From assembly GCF_037081835.1 (NCBI RefSeq), contig NZ_CP146516.1, forward strand, positions 2,045,577-2,109,576: 64,000 bases of DNA, written 5' to 3'. Position 1 is the first letter of the stretch. Each line of letters starts with the position of its first letter. Shown here piece by piece: positions 1 to 10,262 of this stretch. The position numbers were made by a program, and so were the translations under genes. The DNA is from Spirobacillus cienkowskii (GTDB lineage: Bacteria > Bdellovibrionota_B > Oligoflexia > Silvanigrellales > Silvanigrellaceae). The notes under the pieces were generated by a model. That model saw only the letters and a list, made by a program, of their open reading frames with translations. It was not told the DNA's origin and made no database searches.

Positions 1-562
1 TCTTGCACCAAAAAAGATTTCTACACAAGGTTTGCCTGCCAGAATTTTGTGGTTGGGGTATGGAGATAGACTGAAAGCAGGATTACTCTTAAATCAGATG
101 GTAAATTCAGGCGAAATTACATGCCCTATTGTTATTGGAAGAGATCATTTAGATTGCGGTAGCGTTGCATCCCCCTATCGCGAAACAGAAAGCATGAAAG
201 ACGGTAGCGATGCAGTTGCCGATTGGGCAATTCTGAATGCATTTGGCAATATTGCAAGTGGCGCCTCGTGGGTTAGTTTTCATCATGGCGGAGGAGTTGG
301 TATGGGCTACTCACTTCATGCAGGCATGGTGATTGTTGCTGACGGTAGCCACGAAGCGGCAGAACGACTAACAAAAGTTTTAACGTTTGACCCTGCAATG
401 GGAATTTTTCGGCACGCGGATGCTGGCTACGAAAGTTCCCAAAAAATTGCTCAGGAACATATGAATCGCTGTGTGAGAGCCGATTCTCCTTATTTTTATC
501 CTCGCTTTCGTTTACAAACAGAGGTGACACATGGCAGCAAAAATTTGGTCTACAAAAAATAA
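1..562 (+). CDS. hutU: Urocanate hydratase, C-terminal part (5' truncated by window edge)
   Basis: The frame is open from base 2 and ends at TAA 560-562, giving about 186 residues of the C-terminal end of urocanase. The motifs [29 protein letters not shown]-like and [11 protein letters not shown] are the conserved NAD+-binding and active-site segments of the family. The enzyme hydrates urocanate to imidazolonepropionate in histidine degradation, in the cytoplasm. The last 32 bases overlap the start of hutI, so the two genes are almost certainly co-transcribed and translationally coupled. The full protein should be about 550 residues; only the last third is in the window. Confidence 0.95.
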   Translation, partial: LAPKKISTQGLPARILWLGYGDRLKAGLLLNQMVNSGEITCPIVIGRDHLDCGSVASPYRETESMKDGSDAVADWAILNAFGNIASGASWVSFHHGGGVGMGYSLHAGMVIVADGSHEAAERLTKVLTFDPAMGIFRHADAGYESSQKIAQEHMNRCVRADSPYFYPRFRLQTEVTHGSKNLVYKK

Positions 563-1865
563 TAAAAATATTCTTTTTCAGAACTCACCATGTATTGTAA
601 CCATGCAAAACTGGAAAGAAGTCGAAAATAATAATTGGACAACAAAAGATTTGTCCATTTTAAAAAATTGTGATGTGTGTATTAAAGATGGCTTCGTTCA
701 TGCGATTGGTGAAAATTTATTCAAAAAGTTAGAAGACACCAGTAGCTTTAAAGTGATTGACGCGCAAGAACTTGTATTAATGCCTGGCATTATTGATTGC
801 CATACACATTCTATTTTTGCCGGAAGCCGTGCTGATGAAACTGTCCTTAAATCTCAAGGAATGACTTACGAAGAAATTGCTGCAAAAAGTGGAGGCATTG
901 CAGCAACAATGAAAGCCACGCGCGCTGTCAACAAAGAAAAATTAACCCAAAACTACATTCAAAATGCTCAGGATTCTTTAGCCAAAGGCGTTGTCCTTCT
1001 TGAAGCAAAAACAGGATACGGCTTAAAGCCGAGTGAAGAACTAAAAATGCTCGAGGCATTGTACAATGCCTACAATCAAGACCATTCTGTTTTATTGCCT
1101 GCCTTAGCACCAACTTACCTTGGTCCCCATGCAGCGAGCCCCGAATACCGTGGGCTTGATAACTACATTCAAGCTTTAGTTGAAGACCTCCCAAACGTTG
1201 CCGCAATCGGCGAGGCCGCGTGTAAAAATAATATTGCCCTTCCATTGGCGGCAGATATTTTTTTAGAGCGAAATTATTTTACAAAAGAGCAATCTGAAAG
1301 ATGGTTAGGTGCTGCACTTCAACATGGCCTTGATGTCCATATTCACGCTGATGAATTTTCTCGCAGTGGCGGCGCTGAGCTTGCTGCAGAACTTGCACGT
1401 AGGGTCGAACAAACTGCCACAAAACGCAGACAAAAAGGTCGCGTTCTCACTGTGAATCATTGTCAATATTCTACAGAATCTGACCTCGCAAGACTCAGTT
1501 CATTAGGCGTTACAGCCGTTGCACTTCCTGCAACAAGTTTCTTTAGTCGCTTGCCTTATGTCGATGCTAAAAAATGGCGTTCCTCAGGAGTGCGCGTTGC
1601 TATCGCAAGTGATTTTAATCCAGGTAGTGCCATTGCAAACAATATTTGGTTTTCTTGTTACCTTGCATTAACGCACTGTGCATTTTCTTTGCCCGAGGTG
1701 TATGCTGGAATCACAATCAATGCCGCTTACGCTTTAGGAGCAGAAAAAAATTATGGTTCAATTGAAATTGGTAAAAAAGCGGCGCTCATTGCATTTCAAG
1801 GACAGCGCATTGAGGATTTTTTTACATCGCCAATTGGTGATCACGTTCGACATGTTGTTTTATAG
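531..1865 (+). CDS. hutI: Imidazolonepropionase
   Basis: This is a 444-residue amidohydrolase of the usual HutI length (about 400-420) with a slightly long N-terminus. Visible metal and active-site motifs are DCHTH near residue 90, AKTGYGL near 160, HIHADEFS near 270, NHCQYS near 305 and ASDFNPGS near 360, in the order typical of HutI. It converts 4-imidazolone-5-propionate to N-formimino-glutamate, the step after HutU. The ATG at 531 lies inside hutU and is preceded by GAGGTG about 5 bases upstream, which supports this start. Histidine ammonia-lyase and the last hut enzyme are not in the window. Confidence 0.95.
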   Translation: MAAKIWSTKNNKNILFQNSPCIVTMQNWKEVENNNWTTKDLSILKNCDVCIKDGFVHAIGENLFKKLEDTSSFKVIDAQELVLMPGIIDCHTHSIFAGSRADETVLKSQGMTYEEIAAKSGGIAATMKATRAVNKEKLTQNYIQNAQDSLAKGVVLLEAKTGYGLKPSEELKMLEALYNAYNQDHSVLLPALAPTYLGPHAASPEYRGLDNYIQALVEDLPNVAAIGEAACKNNIALPLAADIFLERNYFTKEQSERWLGAALQHGLDVHIHADEFSRSGGAELAAELARRVEQTATKRRQKGRVLTVNHCQYSTESDLARLSSLGVTAVALPATSFFSRLPYVDAKKWRSSGVRVAIASDFNPGSAIANNIWFSCYLALTHCAFSLPEVYAGITINAAYALGAEKNYGSIEIGKKAALIAFQGQRIEDFFTSPIGDHVRHVVL

Positions 1866-1876
1866 GAGATCTATTT

Positions 1877-2251
1877 ATGACTGTTGCTAAAAAATACAAA
1901 ATTTTGTATTGGACTGTAACGTTACCATTTTTAATATTAATGGGTTTTGCTGTTTATAATTATTTTACTGCAAATCCTCAAATGATTGAAGGATTAAGAG
2001 TACTAGGTTATCCTGTTTACATGTCAATTATACTTGGTACTGCTAAAACACTCGGAATTTTAGCAATTCTGTATAATAGAATCAATGTCCTAAAAGAATG
2101 GGCCTATGCTGGCTTTACAATTAACTTAATTGGAGCCGCTTTATCACATTACTTTGTTGGCGATCCAATGCAAAAAGTGATCACCCCTCTTATTGTTCTT
2201 GTTCTCTTATTTATTTCTTATTACTTATGGAAAAAAAAGAAGGTGGGGTAA
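1877..2251 (+). CDS. DoxX-like small membrane protein
   Basis: The protein has 124 residues with four predicted membrane segments (about residues 10-30, 46-66, 74-94, 100-118) and a basic C-terminal tail (KKKKVG). Length and topology match the DoxX/DoxX-like family, whose members are small four-helix inner-membrane proteins of generally unknown function. A GGAG ribosome binding site sits 9 bases before the ATG. It follows hutI by 11 bp and may be read through from the hut genes, but no functional tie is evident. Confidence 0.7.
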   Translation: MTVAKKYKILYWTVTLPFLILMGFAVYNYFTANPQMIEGLRVLGYPVYMSIILGTAKTLGILAILYNRINVLKEWAYAGFTINLIGAALSHYFVGDPMQKVITPLIVLVLLFISYYLWKKKKVG

Positions 2252-2435
2252 ATCTCCATTTAATTTGCATTTTAATTGAAAATTACTACCAAAAAATAAT
2301 TTTTTCCAAATAATTTATAAAACACTTTAAACTTAAAAAAAATTATGCTAGTCCAAAAAAACAGGGTTATGGCAATCACGTAACTAAAAAATTTTTTAAT
2401 ATTTTTAAATTTTTATTTTAAAAGGCGTTTTCTTA

Positions 2436-5400
2436 ATGAATTTTTTTTTAAATCATTTAAAACAAATTACAGTTTATTATTATTAACTTTATTTTTACAA
2501 AGTTGCTCTAAAAATAAAGAATTTTTAATCGATAATTTCTCTGTCAAGCAATCATTTACTTGCACACCAAAAAGCATCGAAATAAATTTAGACAAAATTC
2601 ATGATTTTATTAAAGAAAATTTTAATCAAGAAACTTATCAAAAATTCACACACCGTTTGGATAAATTAATAGATGTAGTCGATATTCAACATTTAATAGA
2701 TCAAAACCCAAATACTACCTTATTAAAAAGTAAAGATCATATAAATTTATTAAATCTTTTATCTGCTATTGATATCATAAAAAAAGAGGCAACAACAATA
2801 GATTTAAAATCTGAATATTTTTTAGAAAGCATTTCAAAATTAGAAAAATTTGAACTTGCATTAAAAAATAGCTATAATTTTTTATTTAAAAATATCCATA
2901 ATAATCATCAAATAGCTTCTTCTCTAAAAAATTTAAAAGAAGTAGATAAAAATATTTTTATGTTTCTTAATGCAGAAGAAACTTCAAAAAACATTGCAAC
3001 TAAATATATAAATATTATCAATAATATTAAGCTAAAAAATACAGAATTAACCAATGATTATCATCCAATTTTTTATGGTAGCAATGACAAAGAAAAATCA
3101 ATTTTATTTATAAAATATAACAAAGATGAAATTGTTACAAATAGTACAATTAAAATAACTTTAGAAGAAAATGAGTATAATGAATTTAAATATTTTAAAG
3201 ATTATTTTAATAACATGTCGACAAGAGAAATACCTAGGTTGAGTTTTTACCATAATTTACCGGAACATGAAGCAAATTTAGGCAAAGCATTTGCGATGCA
3301 AGCTCTATTTCAGTATTTTTCTAGAACTGAAACCGAACATGATAATTCTTCTTTAAGCAAAATACTTCTTGCGCATTCTTATTTAAATTTAAGCCAAGTT
3401 GGATTGGATTTGCTCTCTGAAGGATCAAAAATTTTTCATCTTGTTAAAATTTTAAATAATCACTCAGAACTATTGAGAATTAATTATTTAGGGAATGCAA
3501 TTTCTAGTTTAGGAAGTTTAATAGGTATTGCATCAATTGCTCTTGATATTGCAGAGATCACACACTCTCAAAATCAATTACAAAGAAGCGTATTTGGAAC
3601 ACAATTATTTTTTGATAGCGCAGGAGTTGCACTTGGATTAAGTAGCATGCTTGGTGGCGCATCTGTCGCTGCATTGACCAACCCTTTGTCTATTCCATTA
3701 GCTGGTATTGGCATTGGTGTCACAGCAATTGTGCAACAATCTGCTTTAGATAATTTGCAAGCACTAGAATCTGCAAAAATATTTAATGCATACAAAAACG
3801 ATCATAATTTTAATAGACTGACTAACGTAAACTCTGGAATGTCTGATAATTCTTATATATCTTTTGCAAGCGTTAATAGTCAAGAAAATTCTGAGCTCTC
3901 CGAATTGAATTCGGCCGTTATTAAAGAACTCAATCTCTCTGATACAAATTTAATTAAAATTAAATATGGAAATTCATATATTGCAAAAACCAAATACGCT
4001 GAATTGGCTTATGGTTTTTATAAAACTTTTTTTCCACCTTTTCACTCAAACCCATCTGCTATTGACTACAATAATTTTGTGCTACAAAAAAATTTAAATA
4101 AAGATGACTATCTCAATATTAGAGAACAACTCGAAATTAAAGAAAATACCGAATATATTAACACAAATAAAACTTTAAATTTTATACTCCCTATCACACC
4201 AGAAACTTATTATTCTTATACTTATAATACAACTCCCAACTTTAAAGAAAGATTTATTGATACAAAAGAAACAGAAGCAGTTACACAATTACAAAATAAG
4301 GGTGAGTTTCTTTTTGTATATCAATATGATAATGTTTTACGAGAATATGCAATTCGATCTCTTAAAAGACGCTTCGAAGATACCGAAATCAAAATTATTC
4401 TTGGTAAAGCAACAAATCATTTGATTACACCTGAAATTCCTGATTTTTTGCAAAATAAAGTCACTTACTTATTAGAAGGCCACTCTGGTGGTGAACATGT
4501 TTTATTGCTTAGAAAAGGTGTCAATTATAAAATTAGTAGCTCTGGAAAAGAAGTTTTTATTTTAGATATTTCTCAGTTAACAAAAGAATTTGATAAAATA
4601 GAAATAAATAATAATATTATTTCTATAGACAATAATAATATTTATTTTAATAAAAAAAATCAACCAGCTTCTATATTACTTAGAGATTCAAACGATAATA
4701 TTGTAGAAGTAGACTTAAATAAAAATTTAATGCAGTATATTTTACATAATAATCAACATGAAGACATAAAAAGCTTAAAAAATTATTTAAATAAATTACA
4801 TTCTTTTAGTAATTTAAAAAAAGAAGGCTATATTGAAATTACAAATTTTCCGGTTCAAAGTATTCGTCATCATGATGAATTTAAAGCATGGTATGATATT
4901 TCAAAAAATAAATTTATTTACCCAATATTTACAAAAAACAACGAATGCATTGAAGAAAATATTTGTATTGAAGATAATATTCAGTACTCCGATATTTATT
5001 TTATTGGAAAATACAAAAATAATTTGTATTTTTTTTATAAACATTCAAATGAAATTTGTGTTCAAAATGATTTAAATGGAAATACATGCACCACTTTATT
5101 AACAAATATCAAAAAAACTTATTTATTCAATAATATATTAACTTTTAATGATTACAATAAATTAGTTTGCTCAATCGATTTAAATTCAAATGCATTTACT
5201 TTTTGCCAATCTGACGACCCAAATTCAGATGTAGAAACAATCTCAAAAAACATAAATAATAATATTAATTTAACCAATCAAAAAACCGGGTATTTTGAGA
5301 TTAAGGATTTAAATATTAACAATCACAGCAATAATTTAACTTGGTTTGATGCAGAAAAATCTCAAATTTTTTATATTGAAGACCAAGATTATAATGAAAT

Positions 5401-5812
5401 ATACAAAATTTTAGGAAAAATAAATGGCAAATATTATTTTATTGATAAAACATCAAAAAACGTATATTTACAAACTGAACAAATTGATCAAAGCGAATCT
5501 AACAAAAACGCGTATAAAGTTTTAATCGAACCTATTGCTTTTAATGTTAAAAATGCCTTTATACTAAATAACCAACTGTTTGTAGAAGATGAAAATAATT
5601 ATACTTTGTTTTTTGATTCAGAATTAAATCCCAATTTAATAGCAATAGAAAATTCTGATAAAAATTTAGACTCTATCCATAAAATAATTCATAAAATAAA
5701 AAAAGTTTACAACAATCTTAAATTGTATGATGTCATTTTAATCAGAAATAATCATAAAAATTATTATTTTATTAGCGAAAGTAATAAAATTGAGGAATTG
5801 GATACAGTTTGA
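2436..5812 (+). CDS. Predicted lipoprotein with TcdA/TcdB-like pore-forming (delivery) region; start and body in different frames
   Basis: The body frame runs from 2384 to the TGA at 5810-5812 and is clearly coding from about 2441. Without a frameshift its first usable start is TTG 2657. ATG 2436, with AAAGG 9-10 bases upstream, is one frame off; adding one T to the T9 run at 2441-2449 fuses it to a perfect lipoprotein signal (MNFFFKSFKTNYSL..., lipobox LQSC, Cys24) and a protein of about 1125 residues. Residues about 280-440 (LGKAFAMQALFQYF ... IPLAGIGIGVTAIV) align by eye with the hydrophobic translocation region of C. difficile TcdB (FLIQALMEY ... VPLAGISAGIPSLV). Residues about 640-730 (LKRRFEDTEIKI ... 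DIS) align with the TcdB segment LKPRYEDTNIRI. No glucosyltransferase or cysteine protease domain is present. The C-terminal third has many YYF/LYFF strands. The effector role is inferred. Confidence 0.7.
2441..2449 (+). repeat. T9 homopolymer two codons after an ATG
   Basis: Nine consecutive T bases follow ATGAA. The ATG at 2436 and the 1 kb-plus downstream frame differ by one base across this run. One extra T, by slippage of polymerase, replication slippage or correction of a sequence error, would join the start codon and signal peptide to the toxin-like body. Confidence 0.8.
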
Positions 5813-5834
5813 CATCCTCACGTTCTCATCATTT

Positions 5835-6521
5835 TTAAAATTTTTTTTCAAACAATCCCAAAAATTCTAAATCCCATCCACCATCTCTCAACAACAACGG
5901 TGGGTTTACACTAAAATCTACCATTGTTGAAACTTTAATTGGCACATTTTCATTAGTATCAATAGCAACTTCAAAACTATTTTTTGGAGTATGCTGACAA
6001 ATTCCATCAACATTTGTCCACCAAAAATCTTGCTCAATGTCTTGATTAAAATAATCTTGAGCAACCAACTCGTCTTCATCTGTGACACTTGTGACAAGTA
6101 ACGGATGCTCAAGCTGCTCCATAATACTTTGAATCACCAAGTGACTTGATATTCGCACTCCAATTGTTTTTATTTTACCACTTGCCGCAGTTTTAGGAGA
6201 ATTTTTCATTGCTGGTAATACAAAAGTATAAGGACCAGGCCAGGCACGAGTGACAATGCGAAAAATTTGTGTGTTGACATAGGCAATATGACTGACCTGA
6301 GAAATGTCTTTGCAAAAAAGACTAAATGGTTTATTTTTGGAATGACCAGGACGCAATTTTAAAAATTTTTCACACGTTGAGTCATAAGACGAGCTTCCAA
6401 CAAAACAGTATCCAGTTTCGCTGGGAAGCAGCGCGATTCCGCCTTTAGCAATCATGTCAATGACCTCACGAATACGCCTTTTATCAGGATTCTTTTGATG
6501 TATGCTTAAAACTTGAGTCAT
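5835..6521 (-). CDS. YciO/Sua5/YrdC-family protein (threonylcarbamoyl-AMP synthase-like)
   Basis: From the chosen start the protein has 228 residues. It has the YrdC fold motifs: GGIALLPSETGY (substrate lid), KLRPGHSKNKPFSLFCKD (the KxR...KPfS loop that binds ATP), AWPGPYTFVLPA and VRISSHLVIQ, followed by LLVTSVT. The family includes TsaC/Sua5 (tRNA t6A synthesis) and YciO; the KPFSLFCKD form is closest to YciO. I start at ATG 6519-6521 because GAAGG lies 8 bases upstream; a longer frame to 6686 would overlap the nuo region and adds a non-conserved N-terminus. It is divergent from nuoCD and convergent with the toxin-like lipoprotein gene, so it is transcribed alone. Confidence 0.85.
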   Translation of the reverse strand: MTQVLSIHQKNPDKRRIREVIDMIAKGGIALLPSETGYCFVGSSSYDSTCEKFLKLRPGHSKNKPFSLFCKDISQVSHIAYVNTQIFRIVTRAWPGPYTFVLPAMKNSPKTAASGKIKTIGVRISSHLVIQSIMEQLEHPLLVTSVTDEDELVAQDYFNQDIEQDFWWTNVDGICQHTPKNSFEVAIDTNENVPIKVSTMVDFSVNPPLLLRDGGWDLEFLGLFEKKF

Positions 6522-6703
6522 AAGATTGCCTTCTTTCTCAGAATGAGAGAATGAGGTTGTACAATGTGAAAGTAATTTTGTCATTGCATCTTTTTTGAAT
6601 GCTTGCGTTTCTTCTACAATCAGCCAAGGCAGGTTGACATATGATTCGAGATGCATTCTTATGGCACCGAAAATGTAGCATGTCATGGGAGGATATATCC
6701 GCG

Positions 6704-8407
6704 ATGGATGCTTTTTACGCTACGATACTCGAGCACTTAAAAAATTCTATACCAGCTGATCTTTGGCAGTTTGATGAACGTCCACAGTACGAACACGAAC
6801 AAACTTTAATCATGTCAAAAGACAAAATTGTTGATACCATGCGCATCTTAAGAGATTCACATGGCTTTCAATTCTTAATGGACCTCTGTGGTGTTGATTG
6901 GCCACAGAGAGAAAAACGTTTTGACGTTGTGTACCATCTTCTTAACCCTCAGTTAAAAAAACGTTTGCGCGTAAAATGTATTGTGGGCGAGCAAGAGTCT
7001 ATCTCTTCAATCACAAACATTTGGAAAACTGCAAACTGGCTTGAACGTGAAGCATGGGACATGTACGGCATTAATTTTGCCGACCACCCAGACATGCGTC
7101 GTATTTTAACGCATCACGAGTTTCAAGGCCACCCTCTTCGCAAAGATTACCCTGCCGATAAAAATCAGGCCATGCGTGGCGAAGCATTAGAAAACACGTT
7201 CGATAAAGACAGAGAACGCTTAATGGCAAAATACGACAATGAAGATCTTATGTGGATTAACATTGGCCCAGCCCATCCAGCGACCCACGGAACCTTGCGT
7301 TTTATGTCTGTGATTGATGGCGCAGAGCGTCTTAAAGAAATTGATGTCGAAATTGGGTATCTGCATCGCTGCTTTGAAAAAATGTGCGAAACCCACAATT
7401 ACAACCAAATCATACCATACACAGATAGACTGAACTATTGCTCTGCACCCATGAACAACAGCGCTTTCTGCGAAACAATCGAAAAACTGATTGGCGTTAA
7501 AGTTCCACCACGCGCCCAAATGATGCGGATGATTATTGATGAATTATCACGTATTATCGATCACTTTGTGTGTATTGGCGCAAACTTGGTAGATCTTGGT
7601 GCGATTACAGGGTTTTTCTATTTGTTTGATGAACGTGAACACGTTTATACTTTATTTGAAAAACTGTGTGGTGCACGGCTTACAGTGTCTATGATGCGTA
7701 TTGGTGGCATGGGCTTTGACATCCCTGAAGGCTGGCTTGAGGATTGTGCAAAAGTTGTTGACAATATTGAAAAGCGCCACGAAGAAGTCGAAAGTTTGGT
7801 GACAAACAATCGCATTTTTGTGCAACGCACTAAAGGCTCAGGCATTCTCTCTAAAGAACTAGCAATTCAATACGGTTATACAGGCCCTTGCCTCAGAGCA
7901 ACTGGGTTTGAATACGACATCCGTAAAGAAGAACCCTATTGGTTTTATCGTGATGTTGAATTTGATGTGCCTGTAGGAACTCATGGCGATACTTATGATC
8001 GTTACCTTGTACGCATGGAAGAGGTTCGCCAAAGTATTAAAATTATTCGTTGGTGTCTCAAAAATATGCCCGACGGGCCTATCAATATTCCAAATAAAAA
8101 TATTGTTCTCCCTTCTAAAAAAGACGTTTACGGAAACATAGAAGGATTGATGAACCACTTCATGCTGATTATCAATGGTGTACAACCTCCTAAGGGTGAA
8201 ATCTACCACCGCAGTGAAGCCGCAAATGGAGAACTTGGCTTTTATGTGATCTCTGATGGATCCGGAACCCCATACAGAGTCAAATGCAGAGCGCCATGTT
8301 TTTCGATATTAAGTGGATTTCCCGATATGGTACGTGGCAACTTTCTTGCCGATGCCGTTGCTGCGCTAGGGAGTATTAATATTATTGCCGGTGAACTTGA
8401 TAGATAA
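6704..8407 (+). CDS. nuoCD: NADH-quinone oxidoreductase subunit C/D fusion
   Basis: This is a fused NuoC-NuoD of 567 residues. The NuoC part (1 to about 180) ends with the signature WLEREAWDMYGINFADHPD and RRILTHHEFQGHPLRKDYP. The NuoD part starts near 185 with NIGPAHPATHGTLR, followed by GYLHRCFEKMCE and DRLNYCSAPMNN, and ends in AGELDR. The two parts belong to the peripheral arm of complex I and form part of the quinone site. ATG 6704 is chosen because GGGAGG is 11 bases upstream; ATG 6641 and 6680 are in frame but lack a visible ribosome binding site. It heads the cluster nuoCD-E-F-G-I. NuoC-NuoD fusion is known from gammaproteobacteria and some other lineages. Confidence 0.95.
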   Translation: MDAFYATILEHLKNSIPADLWQFDERPQYEHEQTLIMSKDKIVDTMRILRDSHGFQFLMDLCGVDWPQREKRFDVVYHLLNPQLKKRLRVKCIVGEQESISSITNIWKTANWLEREAWDMYGINFADHPDMRRILTHHEFQGHPLRKDYPADKNQAMRGEALENTFDKDRERLMAKYDNEDLMWINIGPAHPATHGTLRFMSVIDGAERLKEIDVEIGYLHRCFEKMCETHNYNQIIPYTDRLNYCSAPMNNSAFCETIEKLIGVKVPPRAQMMRMIIDELSRIIDHFVCIGANLVDLGAITGFFYLFDEREHVYTLFEKLCGARLTVSMMRIGGMGFDIPEGWLEDCAKVVDNIEKRHEEVESLVTNNRIFVQRTKGSGILSKELAIQYGYTGPCLRATGFEYDIRKEEPYWFYRDVEFDVPVGTHGDTYDRYLVRMEEVRQSIKIIRWCLKNMPDGPINIPNKNIVLPSKKDVYGNIEGLMNHFMLIINGVQPPKGEIYHRSEAANGELGFYVISDGSGTPYRVKCRAPCFSILSGFPDMVRGNFLADAVAALGSINIIAGELDR

Positions 8408-8417
8408 GGGTTAATTT

Positions 8418-8951
8418 ATGCCATTTTTCTCGCCAGAATTAACAAAAATTATTGAAGGATACCTCAAACGTTATGAAACAAAACGTTCGAGTATACTTCC
8501 CATTCTTCATGCAATCCAAGACGAAAAAGATTGGGTTTCTGATGAAGACGTTGACGCGTTAGAAAAAGAATTTGGTTTGTCTGTCATAGATGTTCGAGAA
8601 GTGCTGACATTTTACACAATGTACCGCAAATCTCCTCCTAAACCGTATCGCTTTGAAATTTGTAAAAGCATTTCGTGTTGGCTGATGGGAGCAAACGAAA
8701 CCATTAACGCTGTCAAACACGAAATCGAAAAAGCAAAACGCGAAGGCCGTGAGCTTCCATTTGAAGTGCATGGCGTAGAGTGTCTTGGCCAGTGCGGCTA
8801 CGCGCCCTCAACACTGATTAATAAAGATCGACATAATAACGTGACGCCCGAAAAAGCGCTTGCCCTCTTAAAAGAATACAATTCTAAAGAACTGCCCAAA
8901 GCAGCTCTCAATTGTGCAGCGCAACGTGCTGCAACAAAAGATAAAAAGTAA
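8418..8951 (+). CDS. nuoE: NADH-quinone oxidoreductase subunit E, [2Fe-2S] 24-kDa type
   Basis: The protein has 177 residues with the thioredoxin-like fold of NuoE. The four cluster ligands are visible as CKSISC (C-x4-C) near residue 77 and CLGQC (C-x3-C) near 118, spaced as in the N1a site. It works with NuoF in the NADH-oxidising module. It starts 10 bp after nuoCD. The C-terminus is about 20 residues longer than typical and lysine/alanine rich. Confidence 0.95.
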   Translation: MPFFSPELTKIIEGYLKRYETKRSSILPILHAIQDEKDWVSDEDVDALEKEFGLSVIDVREVLTFYTMYRKSPPKPYRFEICKSISCWLMGANETINAVKHEIEKAKREGRELPFEVHGVECLGQCGYAPSTLINKDRHNNVTPEKALALLKEYNSKELPKAALNCAAQRAATKDKK

Positions 8952-8964
8952 AAGGAGATCTTTA

Positions 8965-10257
8965 ATGCCTGTAATCAAGAACGAATATCAAGGACGAAAA
9001 CCCGATGAATTTCGGATTTTGCTGGGTCTTGAAGGTCATTCTAATCCCAGAGATCTCCAAACTTATAAAGAAAAAAGCAATGGATACAAAGCTTTAGAAA
9101 AAGTCTTAAAAGATAAAATGTCTCCAGATGATGTGATCAATGTTGTCAAGGCATCGGGATTGCGTGGCCGCGGTGGAGCAGGCTTTCCGACAGGTCTTAA
9201 ATGGAGTTTTGTGCCTAAAGGCCCTGGTGAAAAATACCTCATCACCAATTTTGATGAAGGTGAGCCTGGTACATATAAAGACTGCTACATTGCAGAACTC
9301 ACTCCGCATTCTCTTGTTGAAGGCAAAATTATTGCCTCTTATGCAATAGGTGCACAAAAAAGTTACATTTATATTCGTGGAGAATTTTATAACGAAATCA
9401 AATGGTGCGAAAAAGCCATTCGCGACGCCTATGACGCCGGTTATCTTGGTGAAAACATTATGGGATCGGGGTTTACCCACCATATGGATGTGTACTCAGG
9501 TGCGGGGGCTTATATTTGTGGCGAAGAAACAGGTCTTATTTCATCGCTTGAAGGAAAAAAAGGACAACCAAAATTAAAACCGCCATTTCCAGCGGTTAAA
9601 GGCTATCTTGGCAAACCAACCGTTGTCAATAACGTCGAATCGTTAGCTGTCGTGCCTTGGATTATTTATAATGGCGCCGATGCTTACAAAAAATTTGGGA
9701 CAGAAAAATCGCCGGGCACAAAACTATTTAATGTCAGCGGCCCTATTGCACGCCCTGGCTGCTATGAGATCCCTTTAGGGTATCCGTTAATGCGTTTTTT
9801 AAACGAAGACTGTGGCGGACTCATAGGTGGCAAAAAATTAAAAGCCGTTATTCCTGGGGGATCCTCTGCACCTGTGCTGACAGCAAAAGAGTGCGAAAAC
9901 GTGACACTTGACTACGAATCCATTGCCGCTGCTGGATCGATGCTAGGCTCTGGAGCCATTATTGTTATTCCAGAAGATGTAAAAATGCCCGATGTTCTCG
10001 AAAACTTAATGGACTTTTATTCGCACGAATCCTGCGGACAATGCACGCCATGCCGCGAGGGAACTGGCTGGCTCTACAAAATGTCAAAACATATTTTAAA
10101 AGGAAATGCGAACAAAGACGATTTGGCACGCATCAATACCGTTGCTAATAATATGCGCGGCAAAACAATCTGTGTGTTGTCTGATGCAGCGGCAGATCCG
10201 GCTCGTGCCATAATTGCTAAATTTGCACATGAATTTGAACCATATCTTAAAGGGTAA
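8965..10257 (+). CDS. nuoF: NADH-quinone oxidoreductase subunit F (NADH/FMN/4Fe-4S)
   Basis: The protein has 430 residues, the normal length. Motifs in order are GRGGAGFPTGLKW (FMN/NADH glycine-rich loop), NFDEGEPGTYKD, GAYICGEETGL with KPPFPA (NADH site) and ESCGQCTPCREGTG with TICVLSD (the N3 4Fe-4S ligands). It oxidises NADH and passes electrons to the Fe-S chain. ATG 8965 is chosen because AAGGAG lies directly upstream; the open frame begins earlier, inside nuoE, at 8914. The nuoE-nuoF gap is 13 bp. Confidence 0.96.
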   Translation: MPVIKNEYQGRKPDEFRILLGLEGHSNPRDLQTYKEKSNGYKALEKVLKDKMSPDDVINVVKASGLRGRGGAGFPTGLKWSFVPKGPGEKYLITNFDEGEPGTYKDCYIAELTPHSLVEGKIIASYAIGAQKSYIYIRGEFYNEIKWCEKAIRDAYDAGYLGENIMGSGFTHHMDVYSGAGAYICGEETGLISSLEGKKGQPKLKPPFPAVKGYLGKPTVVNNVESLAVVPWIIYNGADAYKKFGTEKSPGTKLFNVSGPIARPGCYEIPLGYPLMRFLNEDCGGLIGGKKLKAVIPGGSSAPVLTAKECENVTLDYESIAAAGSMLGSGAIIVIPEDVKMPDVLENLMDFYSHESCGQCTPCREGTGWLYKMSKHILKGNANKDDLARINTVANNMRGKTICVLSDAAADPARAIIAKFAHEFEPYLKG

Positions 10258-10262
10258 TAAAA

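Noticed and set aside
2657..5812. TTG 2657 as the true start of the toxin-like gene
   Set aside because: No ribosome binding site is visible, and about 70 upstream codons clearly encode a lipoprotein signal and conserved-looking mature sequence in the same frame.
6641..6703. N-terminal extension of NuoCD from ATG 6641
   Set aside because: No ribosome binding site, and not similar to the family; ATG 6704 has GGGAGG upstream.
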